A stretch of 64,000 nucleotides of DNA from assembly GCF_022012445.1 (NCBI RefSeq), contig NZ_JAKLTS010000006.1:248001-312000 (forward strand), in the 5' to 3' direction. The first letter of the stretch is position 1; each line of letters opens with the position of its first letter. Below, in pieces: positions 7,864 through 16,358 of this stretch. The stretch is from Massilia sp. TS11 (GTDB lineage: Bacteria; Pseudomonadota; Gammaproteobacteria; Burkholderiales; Burkholderiaceae_D). The position numbers were made by a program, and so were the translations under genes. The notes under the pieces are model-generated. The model ran no database searches and was not told the DNA's origin. It saw only the letters and a program-made list of their open reading frames with translations.

Positions 7864-7903
7864 TTGACTTTTGCAGGGCAGTGGATAATAGTACGAACGT
7901 TCG
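7864..7903 (+). promoter_or_regulatory. Sigma70 promoter with overlapping TetR operator
   Basis: TTGACT (7864-7869), 16-bp spacer, TAATAG (7886-7891). The perfect palindrome CGAACGTTCG at 7894-7903 covers the predicted +1 (about 7898). Palindromes of this kind are typical operators of TetR regulators of acyl-CoA metabolism. The TetR gene starts at 7949, so autorepression and control of the beta-oxidation operon are likely (inference). Confidence 0.7.
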
Positions 7904-7948
7904 GTTTCCTGCCTAACGGGTAGCTCTATTAATCACACAGCCAAATTC

Positions 7949-8551
7949 ATGCGCAAGGGTGAAATGACCCGCGCCGCCATCCTCGATGTGGCGCTGGAAC
8001 TCGCGAGCCGCGACGGTCTCGAAGGGCTCACCATTGGTCTGCTCGCAGACAAGATGAACATGAGCAAATCGGGCGTGTTCGCGCATTTCGGCTCGCGCGA
8101 AGACCTGCAGATCGAAGTCCTCAAGCTGTATCACCACCGCTTCGAACAGGAAGTCTTCTATCCGAGCCTGAAAGAGGCGCGCGGCATGGTGCGTCTGCGC
8201 GGCATGTATGCGCGCTGGATCAAGCGCGTCAGCGTCGAAATCGCCTCGGGCTGCATCTATATTAGTGGCGCGGTCGAATACGACGACCGTCCGGGCCCGA
8301 TCCGCGAGGAGCTGGTGGCCATGGTGCGCGCCTGGCAGCAGGCCCTGCTGCGCTGTGTGGAACTGGCGATCGACTGCGGCGACCTGCGTCCCGACACCGA
8401 TGCCAGCCAGCTGGTGTACGAGATGTACGGCCTGATCCTCGCCCTGCACCACGATGCGCGCTTCCTGCGCACGCCGGGCAGTGTCGAGCGCGCCAAAGCC
8501 GGCTTCGAGCGCCTGATGAAGGATTACCAGAACCCGCAACAGCGGGCTTAA
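7949..8551 (+). CDS. TetR-family regulator of the beta-oxidation operon
   Basis: 200 aa. The N-terminal helix-turn-helix is TRAAILDVALELASRDGLEGLTI then KMNMSKSGVFAHFGSREDL (about residues 7-55); an all-helical ligand domain follows. The MRKGE start is typical of this subfamily, supporting ATG 7949, although ATG 7964 has the better ribosome site. It is the first gene of a run of fatty-acid degradation genes and is preceded by a CGAACGTTCG palindrome over its own promoter. Likely role: a repressor released by an acyl-CoA or fatty-acid-like ligand. Ligand unknown. Confidence 0.88.
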   Translation: MRKGEMTRAAILDVALELASRDGLEGLTIGLLADKMNMSKSGVFAHFGSREDLQIEVLKLYHHRFEQEVFYPSLKEARGMVRLRGMYARWIKRVSVEIASGCIYISGAVEYDDRPGPIREELVAMVRAWQQALLRCVELAIDCGDLRPDTDASQLVYEMYGLILALHHDARFLRTPGSVERAKAGFERLMKDYQNPQQRA

Positions 8552-8600
8552 CCAATTCCGGGGCAGGTCCCCCGCCATTTCGCTTTATTTGGAGAACATC

Positions 8601-10391
8601 ATGGGTCAGTACACCGCACCGCTGCGCGACATGCACTTTGTCTTGCACGAAATGCTGAATGTGTCGGAAGTTTTGAAGGAATTGCCGGCGCACGCCGAGA
8701 CCGACGCCGACATCATCAACCAGGTGCTGGAAGAGGGCGCTAAGTTCACGCAGGAAGTGTTGTTCCCGCTGAACCACTCGGGCGACCGCGAAGGCTGCCA
8801 CTATGACGCCGCCACCAAGAGCGTGCGCACGCCCCAGGGCTTCAAGGAAGCCTACCGCCAGTATGTGGACGGCGGCTGGGCCGCGCTGGCCTGCGACCCC
8901 GAATACGGCGGCCAGGGCCTGCCCATCGTGCTGAACAACTCCTTCTACGAGATGCTGAACTCGGCCAACCAGGCCTGGACCATGTATCCGGGCCTGTCGC
9001 ACGGCGCCTACGAGTGCCTGAAGGAACACGGCACCGACGAGCAGAAGAAGTTCTACCTGCCCAAGCTGGTCTCGGGCGAGTGGACCGGCACCATGTGCCT
9101 GACCGAGCCGCACTGCGGCACCGACCTGGGCATGCTGCGCTCGAAGGCCATCCCGAATGCGGACGGCTCCTGGTCGATCACCGGCAACAAGATCTTCATC
9201 TCGGCCGGCGAGCACGACATGAGCGAGAACATCGTCCACCTGGTGCTGGCGCGCGTGCCGGACGCCCCCGAAGGCACCAAGGGTATCTCGCTGTTCCTGG
9301 TCCCGAAATTCATTCCCAACGCTGACGGCAGCGTGGGCGAGCGCAATGCCATCACCTGCGGCGCGATCGAAGAAAAAATGGGCATCCACGCCAACTCGAC
9401 CTGCCAGATGAACCTGGACGGCGCCAAGGGCTGGATCATCGGCCAGCCGAACAAGGGCCTGAACGCCATGTTCGTGTTCATGAACGCGGCCCGCCTCGGC
9501 GTCGGCATGCAGTCGCTCGGCCTGACCGAAGTGGCCTACCAGAACGCCCTGGCCTATGCCAAGGACCGCATCCAAATGCGCAGCCTGTCGGGCCCGAAAG
9601 CGCCCGAGCGCGCGGCCGACCCGATCATCGTGCACCCGGACGTGCGCCGCATGCTGCTGACCGGTAAGGCTTTCGCCGAAGCCGGCCGCGCGTTCTGCTC
9701 CTACGTGGCGCTGCAGATCGACCGCGAACTGAACCACCCGGACGAAGACGTGCGCAAGGAAGCGGCCGACGAAGTGGCCCTGCTGACCCCGGTGATCAAG
9801 GCCTTCCTGACCGACAACGGCTGGATCGCCACCAGCGAGGCCCTGCAGGTCTATGGCGGCCACGGCTTCATCAGCGAGTGGGGCATGGAGCAGTATGTGC
9901 GTGACGCCCGCATCAACATGATCTACGAAGGCACCAACACGATCCAGTCGCTGGACCTGCTGGGCCGCAAGATCCTGATGGACAATGGCGCCAAGCTGCG
10001 CAAGTTCGGCGAGAAGATCAAGGCCTTTGTGGAAGACAATGGCCTCGATGAGTCGATGTCCGAATTCGTCACCCCGCTCGGCGAACTGGGCGACAAGGTC
10101 ACCAAGCTGACCATGGAAATCGGCATGAAGGCCTTCCAGAATCCGGAAGAAGTCGGCGCCGCCGCCGTGCCCTATCTGCGCGTGGTCGGCCACCTGGTGT
10201 TCTCCTACTTCTTCGCCCAGCAGGCCAAGATCGCACTGGCCAAGCTCGACAGCGGCGACGATTTCTACAAGGCCAAGCTGGCCACCATCCGCTTCTACTT
10301 CGCCCGCCTGTACCCGGAAACGGCCATGCTGATCCGCCAGGCCCGCTCGGGCGCGGCCGCGCTGATGGCCCTCGAAGCCGATCTGTTCTAA
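8601..10391 (+). CDS. Acyl-CoA dehydrogenase (long, C-terminally extended type)
   Basis: 596 aa from ATG 8601, chosen for the GGAG site at 8591-8594 just upstream. It belongs to the ~600-aa acyl-CoA dehydrogenase group that includes 3-methylmercaptopropionyl-CoA dehydrogenase, starting YTAPLRDMHFVLHE. FAD/substrate signatures: MCLTEPHCGTDLG, SWSITGNKIFISAGEHD and EALQVYGGHGFISEWGMEQ. The catalytic base is E443 (MIYEGTNTIQ). A C-terminal helical domain (about 470-596) follows. It oxidises acyl-CoA to trans-2-enoyl-CoA, the first step of beta-oxidation. Chain-length preference cannot be read from sequence. Confidence 0.9.
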   Translation: MGQYTAPLRDMHFVLHEMLNVSEVLKELPAHAETDADIINQVLEEGAKFTQEVLFPLNHSGDREGCHYDAATKSVRTPQGFKEAYRQYVDGGWAALACDPEYGGQGLPIVLNNSFYEMLNSANQAWTMYPGLSHGAYECLKEHGTDEQKKFYLPKLVSGEWTGTMCLTEPHCGTDLGMLRSKAIPNADGSWSITGNKIFISAGEHDMSENIVHLVLARVPDAPEGTKGISLFLVPKFIPNADGSVGERNAITCGAIEEKMGIHANSTCQMNLDGAKGWIIGQPNKGLNAMFVFMNAARLGVGMQSLGLTEVAYQNALAYAKDRIQMRSLSGPKAPERAADPIIVHPDVRRMLLTGKAFAEAGRAFCSYVALQIDRELNHPDEDVRKEAADEVALLTPVIKAFLTDNGWIATSEALQVYGGHGFISEWGMEQYVRDARINMIYEGTNTIQSLDLLGRKILMDNGAKLRKFGEKIKAFVEDNGLDESMSEFVTPLGELGDKVTKLTMEIGMKAFQNPEEVGAAAVPYLRVVGHLVFSYFFAQQAKIALAKLDSGDDFYKAKLATIRFYFARLYPETAMLIRQARSGAAALMALEADLF

Positions 10392-10419
10392 CCCGTCACA
10401 GAATCACTGAGGAAAAGTC

Positions 10420-12804
10420 ATGACTAACTTCATCGTCAAGAAAGTCGCCGTACTCGGCGCCGGCGTGATGGGTGCGCAGATTGCCGCGCATTGCATCAAC
10501 GCCAAAGTGCCGGTCGTGCTGTTCGACCTGCCGGCCAAGGAAGGTCCGAAAAATGGCATCGTGCTGCGCGCCATCGAGAACCTGAAGAAGCTCAACCCGG
10601 CCCCGCTCGGCAACAAGGACGACGCCGCCCTGATCGAAGTGGCCAACTACGAAGACGACCTGGCCAAGCTGGCCGGCTGCGACCTGATCATTGAAGCCAT
10701 CGCAGAGCGCATGGACTGGAAGCACGACCTGTACAAGAAGGTCGCCCCGCACATCGCGCCCCAGGCCATCTTCGCCTCGAACACCTCGGGCCTGTCGATC
10801 AACACCCTGGCCGACGGCTTCGACGCGGCTCTCAAGGCGCGCTTCTGCGGCGTGCACTTCTTCAACCCGCCGCGCTATATGCACCTGGTCGAGCTGATTC
10901 CGACCACGGCCACCGCGCCGGCCATTCTCGACCAGCTCGAAGGCTTCCTGACCACCACCCTGGGCAAGGGCGTGGTGCGCGCCAAGGACACGCCGAACTT
11001 CATCGCCAACCGGGTCGGCATCTTCGGCATGCTGGCCATCATCCACGAAGCCGAGAAGTTCGGCCTGAGCGTGGACGTGGTCGACGACCTGACCGGCGCC
11101 AAGCTGGGCCGCGCCAAGTCGGGCACCTTCCGCACCGCCGACGTGGTTGGCCTGGACACGATGGGCCACGTGATCAAGACCATGCAGGACAATCTGGCCG
11201 ATGATCCCTTCTTCCCGGTCTACAAGACCCCCGAAGTGCTGGCCCAGCTCGTGGCCAAGGGCGCGCTCGGCCAGAAGAGCGGTGCCGGCTTCTACAAGAA
11301 AGTCGGCAAGGACATCCTGCGCCTCGACTTCGCCAGCGGCGAGTACGTGGCCGGCGGCGCCAAGGCGGCCGACATCGTTGGCCGCATCCTGAAGGAAAAG
11401 GATCCGGTCAAGAAGATGAAGGCCATGCGCGAGTCGACCAATCCGCAGGCCCAGTTCCTGTGGGCGATCTTCCGCGACGCCTTCCACTACATCGCCGTCC
11501 ACCTGAAGGACATCGCCGACAACGCGCGCGACGTCGACTTCGCCATGCGCTGGGGCTTCGGCTGGAATGTGGGCCCGTTTGAAACCTGGCAGGCCGCCGG
11601 CTGGAAGCAGATCGCCGAGTGGGTGGCCCAGGACATCGCCGAAGGCAAGGCCCTGTGCAATGCACCGCTGCCGGCCTGGGTGATGGAAGTCGACGGCGTG
11701 CACAAGCCGGAAGGTTCGTACAGCGCCGCCAGCAACAGCTATGTGCCGCGTTCCGACCTGGCCGTCTACGCGCGCCAGGTGTTCCGCGCCCCGGTGCTGG
11801 GCGCCGGCGCCATCGATGGCCGCACGGCCGGCGTCACCGTCCACGAGGACGAGTCGGTGCGCCTGTGGCATATGAACGACGAGGTGCTGGTCGTCTCGCT
11901 GAAGACCAAGATGCACACGCTCAATTCGGCCGTCGTGGCCGGCCTCGAGCGCGCCGTGGCCGAAGCCGAGCAGAACTACAAAGGCATGGTGATCTGGAAT
12001 GCCGACGCGGCCGAAGGCGGCCCCTTCTCGGCTGGCGCCGACCTGCAGGAAGCCATGCCCGCCTTCATGATGGGCGGCGCCAAGGCCGTCGATCCGCACA
12101 TCCGCAAGCTGCAGGACTGCTTCATGCGCCTGAAGTACGCGAACGTGCCGGTGGTGGCGGCCGTGGCCGGCATCGCCCTGGGCGGTGGCTGTGAAATGCT
12201 GCTCCAGTGCAGCAAGCGCGTGGCCGCGCTCGAGTCCTACATCGGCCTGGTGGAAGTCGGCGTCGGCCTGGTGCCGGGCGGCGGCGGCCTGAAGGAAGCC
12301 GTGTGCCGCGCCGCGGCCGAAGCCAAGGGCAATGACATTCTGCAGTTCCTGAAGGTCGGCATGCTCAACGCCGCCACGGCCGCCGTCTCCAAGTCGGCCC
12401 TGGAAGCGAAGGCCATGGGCTATCTGAAGGAAGACGACACGATCGTGTTCAACATCCACGAGCTGCTGCACGTGGCCAAGACCGAAGCGCGCGCCATGTA
12501 CGACAAGGGCTACCGCCCGCCGCTGCAGAAGCTGATCCCGGTGGTCGGCCGCTACGGCATCGGCACCTTCACGGCCCAGCTGGTGAATATGCGCGACGGC
12601 GGCTTCATCTCCGCCCACGACTTCAAGCTCGGCACGATGATCGCCGAGATCGTGTCCGGTGGCGACGTCGACCAGGGCAGCCTGGTCAGCGAACAATACC
12701 TGCTCGACATGGAACGCAAGGCCTTCCTGGAATTGCTGAACCATCCGAAGACGCAGGAACGCATCATGGGCATGCTGCAAACCGGCAAACCGGTACGCAA
12801 CTAA
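10420..12804 (+). CDS. Fused 3-hydroxyacyl-CoA dehydrogenase / enoyl-CoA hydratase (FadN type)
   Basis: 794 aa. The N-terminal NAD-binding Rossmann fold (VLGAGVMGAQIAAH, residues ~9-22) and 3-hydroxyacyl-CoA dehydrogenase domains (GVHFFNPPRYMHLVEL, NRVGIFG) are followed by a C-terminal crotonase domain (FSAGADLQEA, VAGIALGGGCEM, VPGGGGLKEA). The dehydrogenase-first order is that of FadN and the reverse of FadB/FadJ. It hydrates enoyl-CoA and oxidises the hydroxyacyl-CoA product. An AGGAAAAG ribosome site precedes ATG; 28 bp after the dehydrogenase gene, same operon. Confidence 0.92.
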   Translation: MTNFIVKKVAVLGAGVMGAQIAAHCINAKVPVVLFDLPAKEGPKNGIVLRAIENLKKLNPAPLGNKDDAALIEVANYEDDLAKLAGCDLIIEAIAERMDWKHDLYKKVAPHIAPQAIFASNTSGLSINTLADGFDAALKARFCGVHFFNPPRYMHLVELIPTTATAPAILDQLEGFLTTTLGKGVVRAKDTPNFIANRVGIFGMLAIIHEAEKFGLSVDVVDDLTGAKLGRAKSGTFRTADVVGLDTMGHVIKTMQDNLADDPFFPVYKTPEVLAQLVAKGALGQKSGAGFYKKVGKDILRLDFASGEYVAGGAKAADIVGRILKEKDPVKKMKAMRESTNPQAQFLWAIFRDAFHYIAVHLKDIADNARDVDFAMRWGFGWNVGPFETWQAAGWKQIAEWVAQDIAEGKALCNAPLPAWVMEVDGVHKPEGSYSAASNSYVPRSDLAVYARQVFRAPVLGAGAIDGRTAGVTVHEDESVRLWHMNDEVLVVSLKTKMHTLNSAVVAGLERAVAEAEQNYKGMVIWNADAAEGGPFSAGADLQEAMPAFMMGGAKAVDPHIRKLQDCFMRLKYANVPVVAAVAGIALGGGCEMLLQCSKRVAALESYIGLVEVGVGLVPGGGGLKEAVCRAAAEAKGNDILQFLKVGMLNAATAAVSKSALEAKAMGYLKEDDTIVFNIHELLHVAKTEARAMYDKGYRPPLQKLIPVVGRYGIGTFTAQLVNMRDGGFISAHDFKLGTMIAEIVSGGDVDQGSLVSEQYLLDMERKAFLELLNHPKTQERIMGMLQTGKPVRN

Positions 12805-12807
12805 ACC

Positions 12808-13305
12808 ATGTCGCTCCTGTCACTGGGGTTCCGGGTACTGTTGAAAGTGAGGCCAAGCATGGTGTACGAGAAAATCCGGCAGCAAATGATGGACACGCTG
12901 CCCTTCGTGCGCCTGTGCGGCATCACGATCGACGCGATTGGACCCGGGACGGCCACGTGCTCGATGCCCGACGCGGCGCAACTGCACAACCATCTGCACA
13001 CGCCCCACGCGGGCGCCCTGTTCACCCTGGCCGAAACGGCCTCGGGGGCGGCGATGGCCGGTGGGTTCGCCGAACTGATCCTGGAAATGCGGCCGGTCGC
13101 CAAGGAATCGCGCATCCAGTATCAGAAAGTGGCCAAAGGGGCCACGCGCGCCGAGGGCCGTGTACCCGGTGATCTGGCGGCCCTGAAAGCCGCCCTGAAG
13201 CAGGAAGGCAAGCTGGCGTTTCCGGTGCACGTCGACATTTACGACGCGCAGGACACGCTGGCCGCCCAAGTCCAGGTTGAATGGTATCTGTCCGCCAAAC
13301 GCTGA
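12808..13305 (+). CDS. Hot-dog-fold thioesterase (PaaI/DUF4442-like)
   Basis: 165 aa. The hot-dog fold signature is HNHLHTPHAGALFTLAETASGAA (about residues 50-75): an H-N-x-x-x-x-x-H-A-G/A-A-L-F pattern followed by an acidic/amide residue on the long helix. The C-terminal strands are KESRIQYQKVAKGATRAEGRV and VDIYDAQDTLAAQVQVEWYL. Probable hydrolysis of acyl-CoA intermediates to free CoA during beta-oxidation. The start is 3 bp after the previous stop without a good ribosome site, so translation is probably coupled; ATG 12859 is an alternative start. Confidence 0.78.
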   Translation: MSLLSLGFRVLLKVRPSMVYEKIRQQMMDTLPFVRLCGITIDAIGPGTATCSMPDAAQLHNHLHTPHAGALFTLAETASGAAMAGGFAELILEMRPVAKESRIQYQKVAKGATRAEGRVPGDLAALKAALKQEGKLAFPVHVDIYDAQDTLAAQVQVEWYLSAKR

Positions 13306-13325
13306 CCGACATAAGAGAGAACATC

Positions 13326-14522
13326 ATGAGCAAACAAATTCAAGACGCATACATCGTCGCCGCCACCCGTAGCCCGATCGGCAAAGCGCCGCGCGGCATG
13401 TTCAACAAAACCCGTCCGGACGACCTGCTGGTGCGCGTGATTCAGCACGCCGTCAGCCAGGTGCCGAACCTCGATCCCAAGCTGATCGTCGACGCCATCA
13501 TCGGCTGCTCCTTCCCCGAGGCCGAGCAGGGCTTCAACGTGGCGCGCAATGCCGTCGTCATGGCCGGCCTGCCGAACACCATCGGCGGCGTGACCGTCAA
13601 CCGCTACTGCGCCTCCGGCATCACGGCCGTGGCCATGGCGGCCGACCGCATCCGCGTCGGTGAAGCCGATGTGATGATCGCCGGCGGCGTCGAATCGATG
13701 TCGATGGTGCCGATGATGGGCCACCACCCCTCGATGAACGTCAACATGTTCAAGGACGAGAGCATCGGCCTGGCCTATGGCATGGGCCTGACGGCCGAGA
13801 AAGTGGCCGAGCAGTGGAAGGTCTCGCGCGAGGCCCAGGACGCGTTCTCGGTCGAATCGCACCGGCGCGCCATCGCCGCCCAGCAGGCCGGCCTGTTCAA
13901 GGACGAGGTCTGCCCGGTCGAGATCACCTACCGCACGCCGAATCTGGCCAGCGGCGGGGTCGACCTCAAGACCCGCCTGGCCGAGCTGGACGAAGGCCCG
14001 CGCGCCGACACCAGCCTGGAAGGCCTGGCCAAGCTTAAGCCGGTGTTCGCCGCCAAGGGCTCGGTGACGGCCGGGAATGCCTCGCAGATGTCGGACGGCG
14101 CCGGCGCCCTGATCCTCGTGTCGGAAAAGATCCTGAAGGAACACAACCTGACCCCGCTGGCCAAGTTCTCCTCCTTCGCCGTGCGCGGCGTGCCGCCCGA
14201 GATCATGGGCATCGGTCCCAAGTTTGCGATCCCGGCCGCCTGCGCCGCAGCCGGCATCAGCCAGGACCAGCTCGACTGGATCGAGCTCAACGAAGCCTTC
14301 GCCGCCCAGGCCCTGGCCGTGATCCAGGATCTCGGCCTCGACACCAGCAAGGTCAATCCGATGGGCGGCGCGATCGCCCTCGGCCACCCGCTCGGCGCCA
14401 CCGGCGCGATCCGCGCCGCGACCACCATCCACGCCCTGCGCCGTAACAAGCTCAAGTACGGTATGGTGACCATGTGCGTGGGCGCCGGCATGGGCGCGGC
14501 CGGCATCTTCGAAGCAATGTAA
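13326..14522 (+). CDS. fadA: Acetyl-CoA C-acyltransferase (3-ketoacyl-CoA thiolase)
   Basis: 398 aa from ATG 13326, preceded by AGAGA. Active site: C95 in NRYCASG, a GHP histidine in IALGHPLGATGA, and the second cysteine in MCVGAGMGAAG. NEAFAAQA and GGVESMSMVPM are typical of degradative thiolases. It cleaves 3-ketoacyl-CoA to acetyl-CoA and a shortened acyl-CoA, the last beta-oxidation step, working with the fused dehydrogenase/hydratase encoded two genes upstream. The specific symbol is by analogy to function; chain-length range unknown. Confidence 0.92.
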   Translation: MSKQIQDAYIVAATRSPIGKAPRGMFNKTRPDDLLVRVIQHAVSQVPNLDPKLIVDAIIGCSFPEAEQGFNVARNAVVMAGLPNTIGGVTVNRYCASGITAVAMAADRIRVGEADVMIAGGVESMSMVPMMGHHPSMNVNMFKDESIGLAYGMGLTAEKVAEQWKVSREAQDAFSVESHRRAIAAQQAGLFKDEVCPVEITYRTPNLASGGVDLKTRLAELDEGPRADTSLEGLAKLKPVFAAKGSVTAGNASQMSDGAGALILVSEKILKEHNLTPLAKFSSFAVRGVPPEIMGIGPKFAIPAACAAAGISQDQLDWIELNEAFAAQALAVIQDLGLDTSKVNPMGGAIALGHPLGATGAIRAATTIHALRRNKLKYGMVTMCVGAGMGAAGIFEAM

Positions 14523-14541
14523 GACCCGCCAACAACACCCC

Positions 14542-14607
14542 GCAGGGCGGACCCCCGGTTGCGTGCGTGCGCCACAAGCGACGTACGAACCCGGCGGTCC
14601 GCCCTGC
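14542..14607. repeat. Inverted repeat / hairpin between thiolase and hydratase genes
   Basis: GCAGGGCGGACC (14542-14553) and its exact reverse complement (14596-14607) are separated by 42 nt. The complementarity continues inward with one mismatch then CCGG. It could form a long hairpin inside the operon mRNA: a transcript-stability or attenuation element, or an old repeat. No T tract follows. Confidence 0.5.
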
Positions 14608-14629
14608 ATCCATCTGGAGACAAGCGAAC

Positions 14630-15406
14630 ATGGACATTCTGAGCAGCCAAGCCGACGGCATTCTGACCCTCGAATTCAACCGCCCCGAGCGCAAGAACGC
14701 GATCACCGGCGCGATGTACCAGGCCCTGGCCGATGCGCTCAAGGCGGCCGACGCCGATCCGGCCGTGCGTGCGATCATCATCCAGGGCAAGCCCGAGATT
14801 TTCACCGCTGGCAACGACCTCGAGGACTTCCTGCGCAATGCGCCCCAGCCCGGCGTGGACAATAGCGACCGCCCGGTGTTCCAGTTCATGCGGGCGCTAC
14901 ACGGCTGCGCCAAGCCGGTGGTGGCGGCGGTGGCCGGCGCGGCGGTCGGGATCGGCACCACCCTGCTCATGCATTGCGACCTCGTCTACTGCGCCGACAA
15001 TGCGCGTTTTTCGATGCCCTTCACCCAGCTCGGGCTGTGTCCCGAGTACGCCTCGAGCCTGCTGTTCCCGCAGATTGCCGGCCAGGCGCGTGCGCAGGAG
15101 AAGCTGCTGCTGGGCGAAGCCTTCAGCGCCGCCGAAGCGCTCGAGATGGGGCTGGTGGCGCGCATCCTGCCCGCGGCCGAGCTGAACGCGTACGCGCGTG
15201 CCCAGGCGGCCAAGCTGGTGGCCCTGCCGGCGGCCTCGATCCGCACCAGCAAGATGCTGATCAAGCGCAGCCGCCAGGCCGCGATCGACGACACGATGGC
15301 GATCGAGAACCAGCACTTCGCCGCCATGCTGAACGGCGCCGAAGCCAAAGAAGCCTTCACCGCCTTCTTCGAGAAGCGCAAGCCCGACTTCTCCAAATTC
15401 GACTAA
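14630..15406 (+). CDS. Enoyl-CoA hydratase/isomerase family protein
   Basis: 258 aa from ATG 14630 with an upstream GGAGA site. Crotonase fold: NRPERKNAITGAMY near the N-terminus, oxyanion-hole segments FTAGNDLEDF (about 58-67) and GAAVGIGTTLLMHCDLVY (about 102-119), and LGLCPEYASS with an active-site glutamate candidate. It hydrates or isomerises enoyl-CoA, probably as an auxiliary step for unsaturated or odd substrates, since the fused protein upstream already has a hydratase. It is the last gene of the operon; its TAA stop is the first three bases of a short direct duplication next to the RAYT element. Confidence 0.88.
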   Translation: MDILSSQADGILTLEFNRPERKNAITGAMYQALADALKAADADPAVRAIIIQGKPEIFTAGNDLEDFLRNAPQPGVDNSDRPVFQFMRALHGCAKPVVAAVAGAAVGIGTTLLMHCDLVYCADNARFSMPFTQLGLCPEYASSLLFPQIAGQARAQEKLLLGEAFSAAEALEMGLVARILPAAELNAYARAQAAKLVALPAASIRTSKMLIKRSRQAAIDDTMAIENQHFAAMLNGAEAKEAFTAFFEKRKPDFSKFD

Positions 15407-15430
15407 CGGAACGGTGTAACGGAACGGTGT
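15405..15430 (+). repeat. 13-bp tandem duplication at the left edge of the RAYT element
   Basis: AACGGAACGGTGT occurs twice head to tail (15405-15417 and 15418-15430). The second copy continues into the element's left terminal repeat. A comparable 17-bp duplication is found at the left edge of the solo element at 60223-60256. Confidence 0.8.
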
Positions 15431-15450
15431 CAGGTCCGGCGATCGGACAT
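15422..15450 (+). repeat. Left REP-like terminal inverted repeat
   Basis: GAACGGTGTCAGGTCC at its start, then a 5-bp stem palindrome. It is the exact reverse complement of 16363-16391 and differs by one base (GCGAT vs GCAAT) from the repeat at 60245-60273. Confidence 0.9.
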
Positions 15451-15467
15451 CGGGGAACTTTCGTCGC

Positions 15468-16301
15468 TCAGCTCTGTCGTCGCAGTTTGGCGAGCACGCG
15501 GCCGACGGTACGCGTTGACACGCCGGCCTGCGCGGCGATGGCCGCAATCGAGTACGCACCGCTGTCGTATGCCACGCCGATGGCCGTATCGCGGTCGCTG
15601 GCTTCTTGAAAGATCTCGCTGAGCGGCCCTGTTAGCGCCTGGCGCTGCTGGCGGTTGGCGTGCGTGCTACTGGGCTGGACCTGGCGGCAATGCTGCGCGA
15701 TGAAGGCGGCGTCGCCCAGCACGCATTGGTATTGAACGGTGCGCAAGGGATGGGCGCTGACGGGCTGGCCGACGAAGCGCTGGTAGCCCAGCAGGCGCGC
15801 GCCGCCATCGCCAAACAGCGACAACGTGGCGTCGGCATCGAGCCACACGGGGCAATCCTGCAGGCCGAGCACGGCGCGGTGGCTGCTCCAGGGCCAATCC
15901 TCGGCCTGTGCCACCAGGCCCGCGCGTACCGGATTGAGCACGACATAGCGGGCCAGCTCGAGCAGGTGCCTTTCCTTCTGTACCAGGACCGCGTGATAGC
16001 GTCCTTGAAACAGGTGCCCGACCAGGCGGTGGCGCGCATTGAACCATTGCGCATAGCGGCCGTTCAGATCATGCGTGCCGCGCGCGAGATTCGGCTCCGG
16101 CGTTTCCAGCACCAGATGGTAATGGTTGCCCATCTGACAGTAGGCATGGATACGAAAGCGGCGGCGCTCGCAGACTTCCCCGAGGATGCGCAGCCAGAAG
16201 CGCCGGTCAATCTCATCCTGGAAAATGGGGCGCTGGCGGTTGCCGCGTGCGGTCAGGTGATAGACAGCGCCGGGGAATTCAAATCGCAGTGGACGGGTCA
16301 T
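15468..16301 (-). CDS. rayT: REP-associated tyrosine transposase (RayT, Y1 HUH family)
   Basis: 277 aa. Y1 transposase core: start RPLRFEFPGAVYHLTARGN, the HUH metal motif HYH in QMGNHYHLVLE (about residues 55-65), and the catalytic tyrosine in LNGRYAQWFNARH (about 79-91). Then GHLFQGRYHAVLVQ and YVVLNPVRAGLV, typical of RAYTs. The C-terminal ~45 residues contain a probable helix-turn-helix (IAAIAAQAGVSTRTVGRVL). RAYTs cut single-stranded REP hairpins and disperse them in the genome; here matching repeats flank the gene. Confidence 0.9.
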   Translation of the reverse strand: MTRPLRFEFPGAVYHLTARGNRQRPIFQDEIDRRFWLRILGEVCERRRFRIHAYCQMGNHYHLVLETPEPNLARGTHDLNGRYAQWFNARHRLVGHLFQGRYHAVLVQKERHLLELARYVVLNPVRAGLVAQAEDWPWSSHRAVLGLQDCPVWLDADATLSLFGDGGARLLGYQRFVGQPVSAHPLRTVQYQCVLGDAAFIAQHCRQVQPSSTHANRQQRQALTGPLSEIFQEASDRDTAIGVAYDSGAYSIAAIAAQAGVSTRTVGRVLAKLRRQS

Positions 16302-16358
16302 ACGCGTTCCGGATCAAAAGGATGATCCAGCGTTGACCGCATCGACGCGAAAAAGTTC

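Noticed and set aside
8262-12780. Long minus-strand frames opposite the acyl-CoA dehydrogenase and FadN-type genes
   Set aside because: Shadow frames with biased composition; the + strand proteins have all catalytic motifs.
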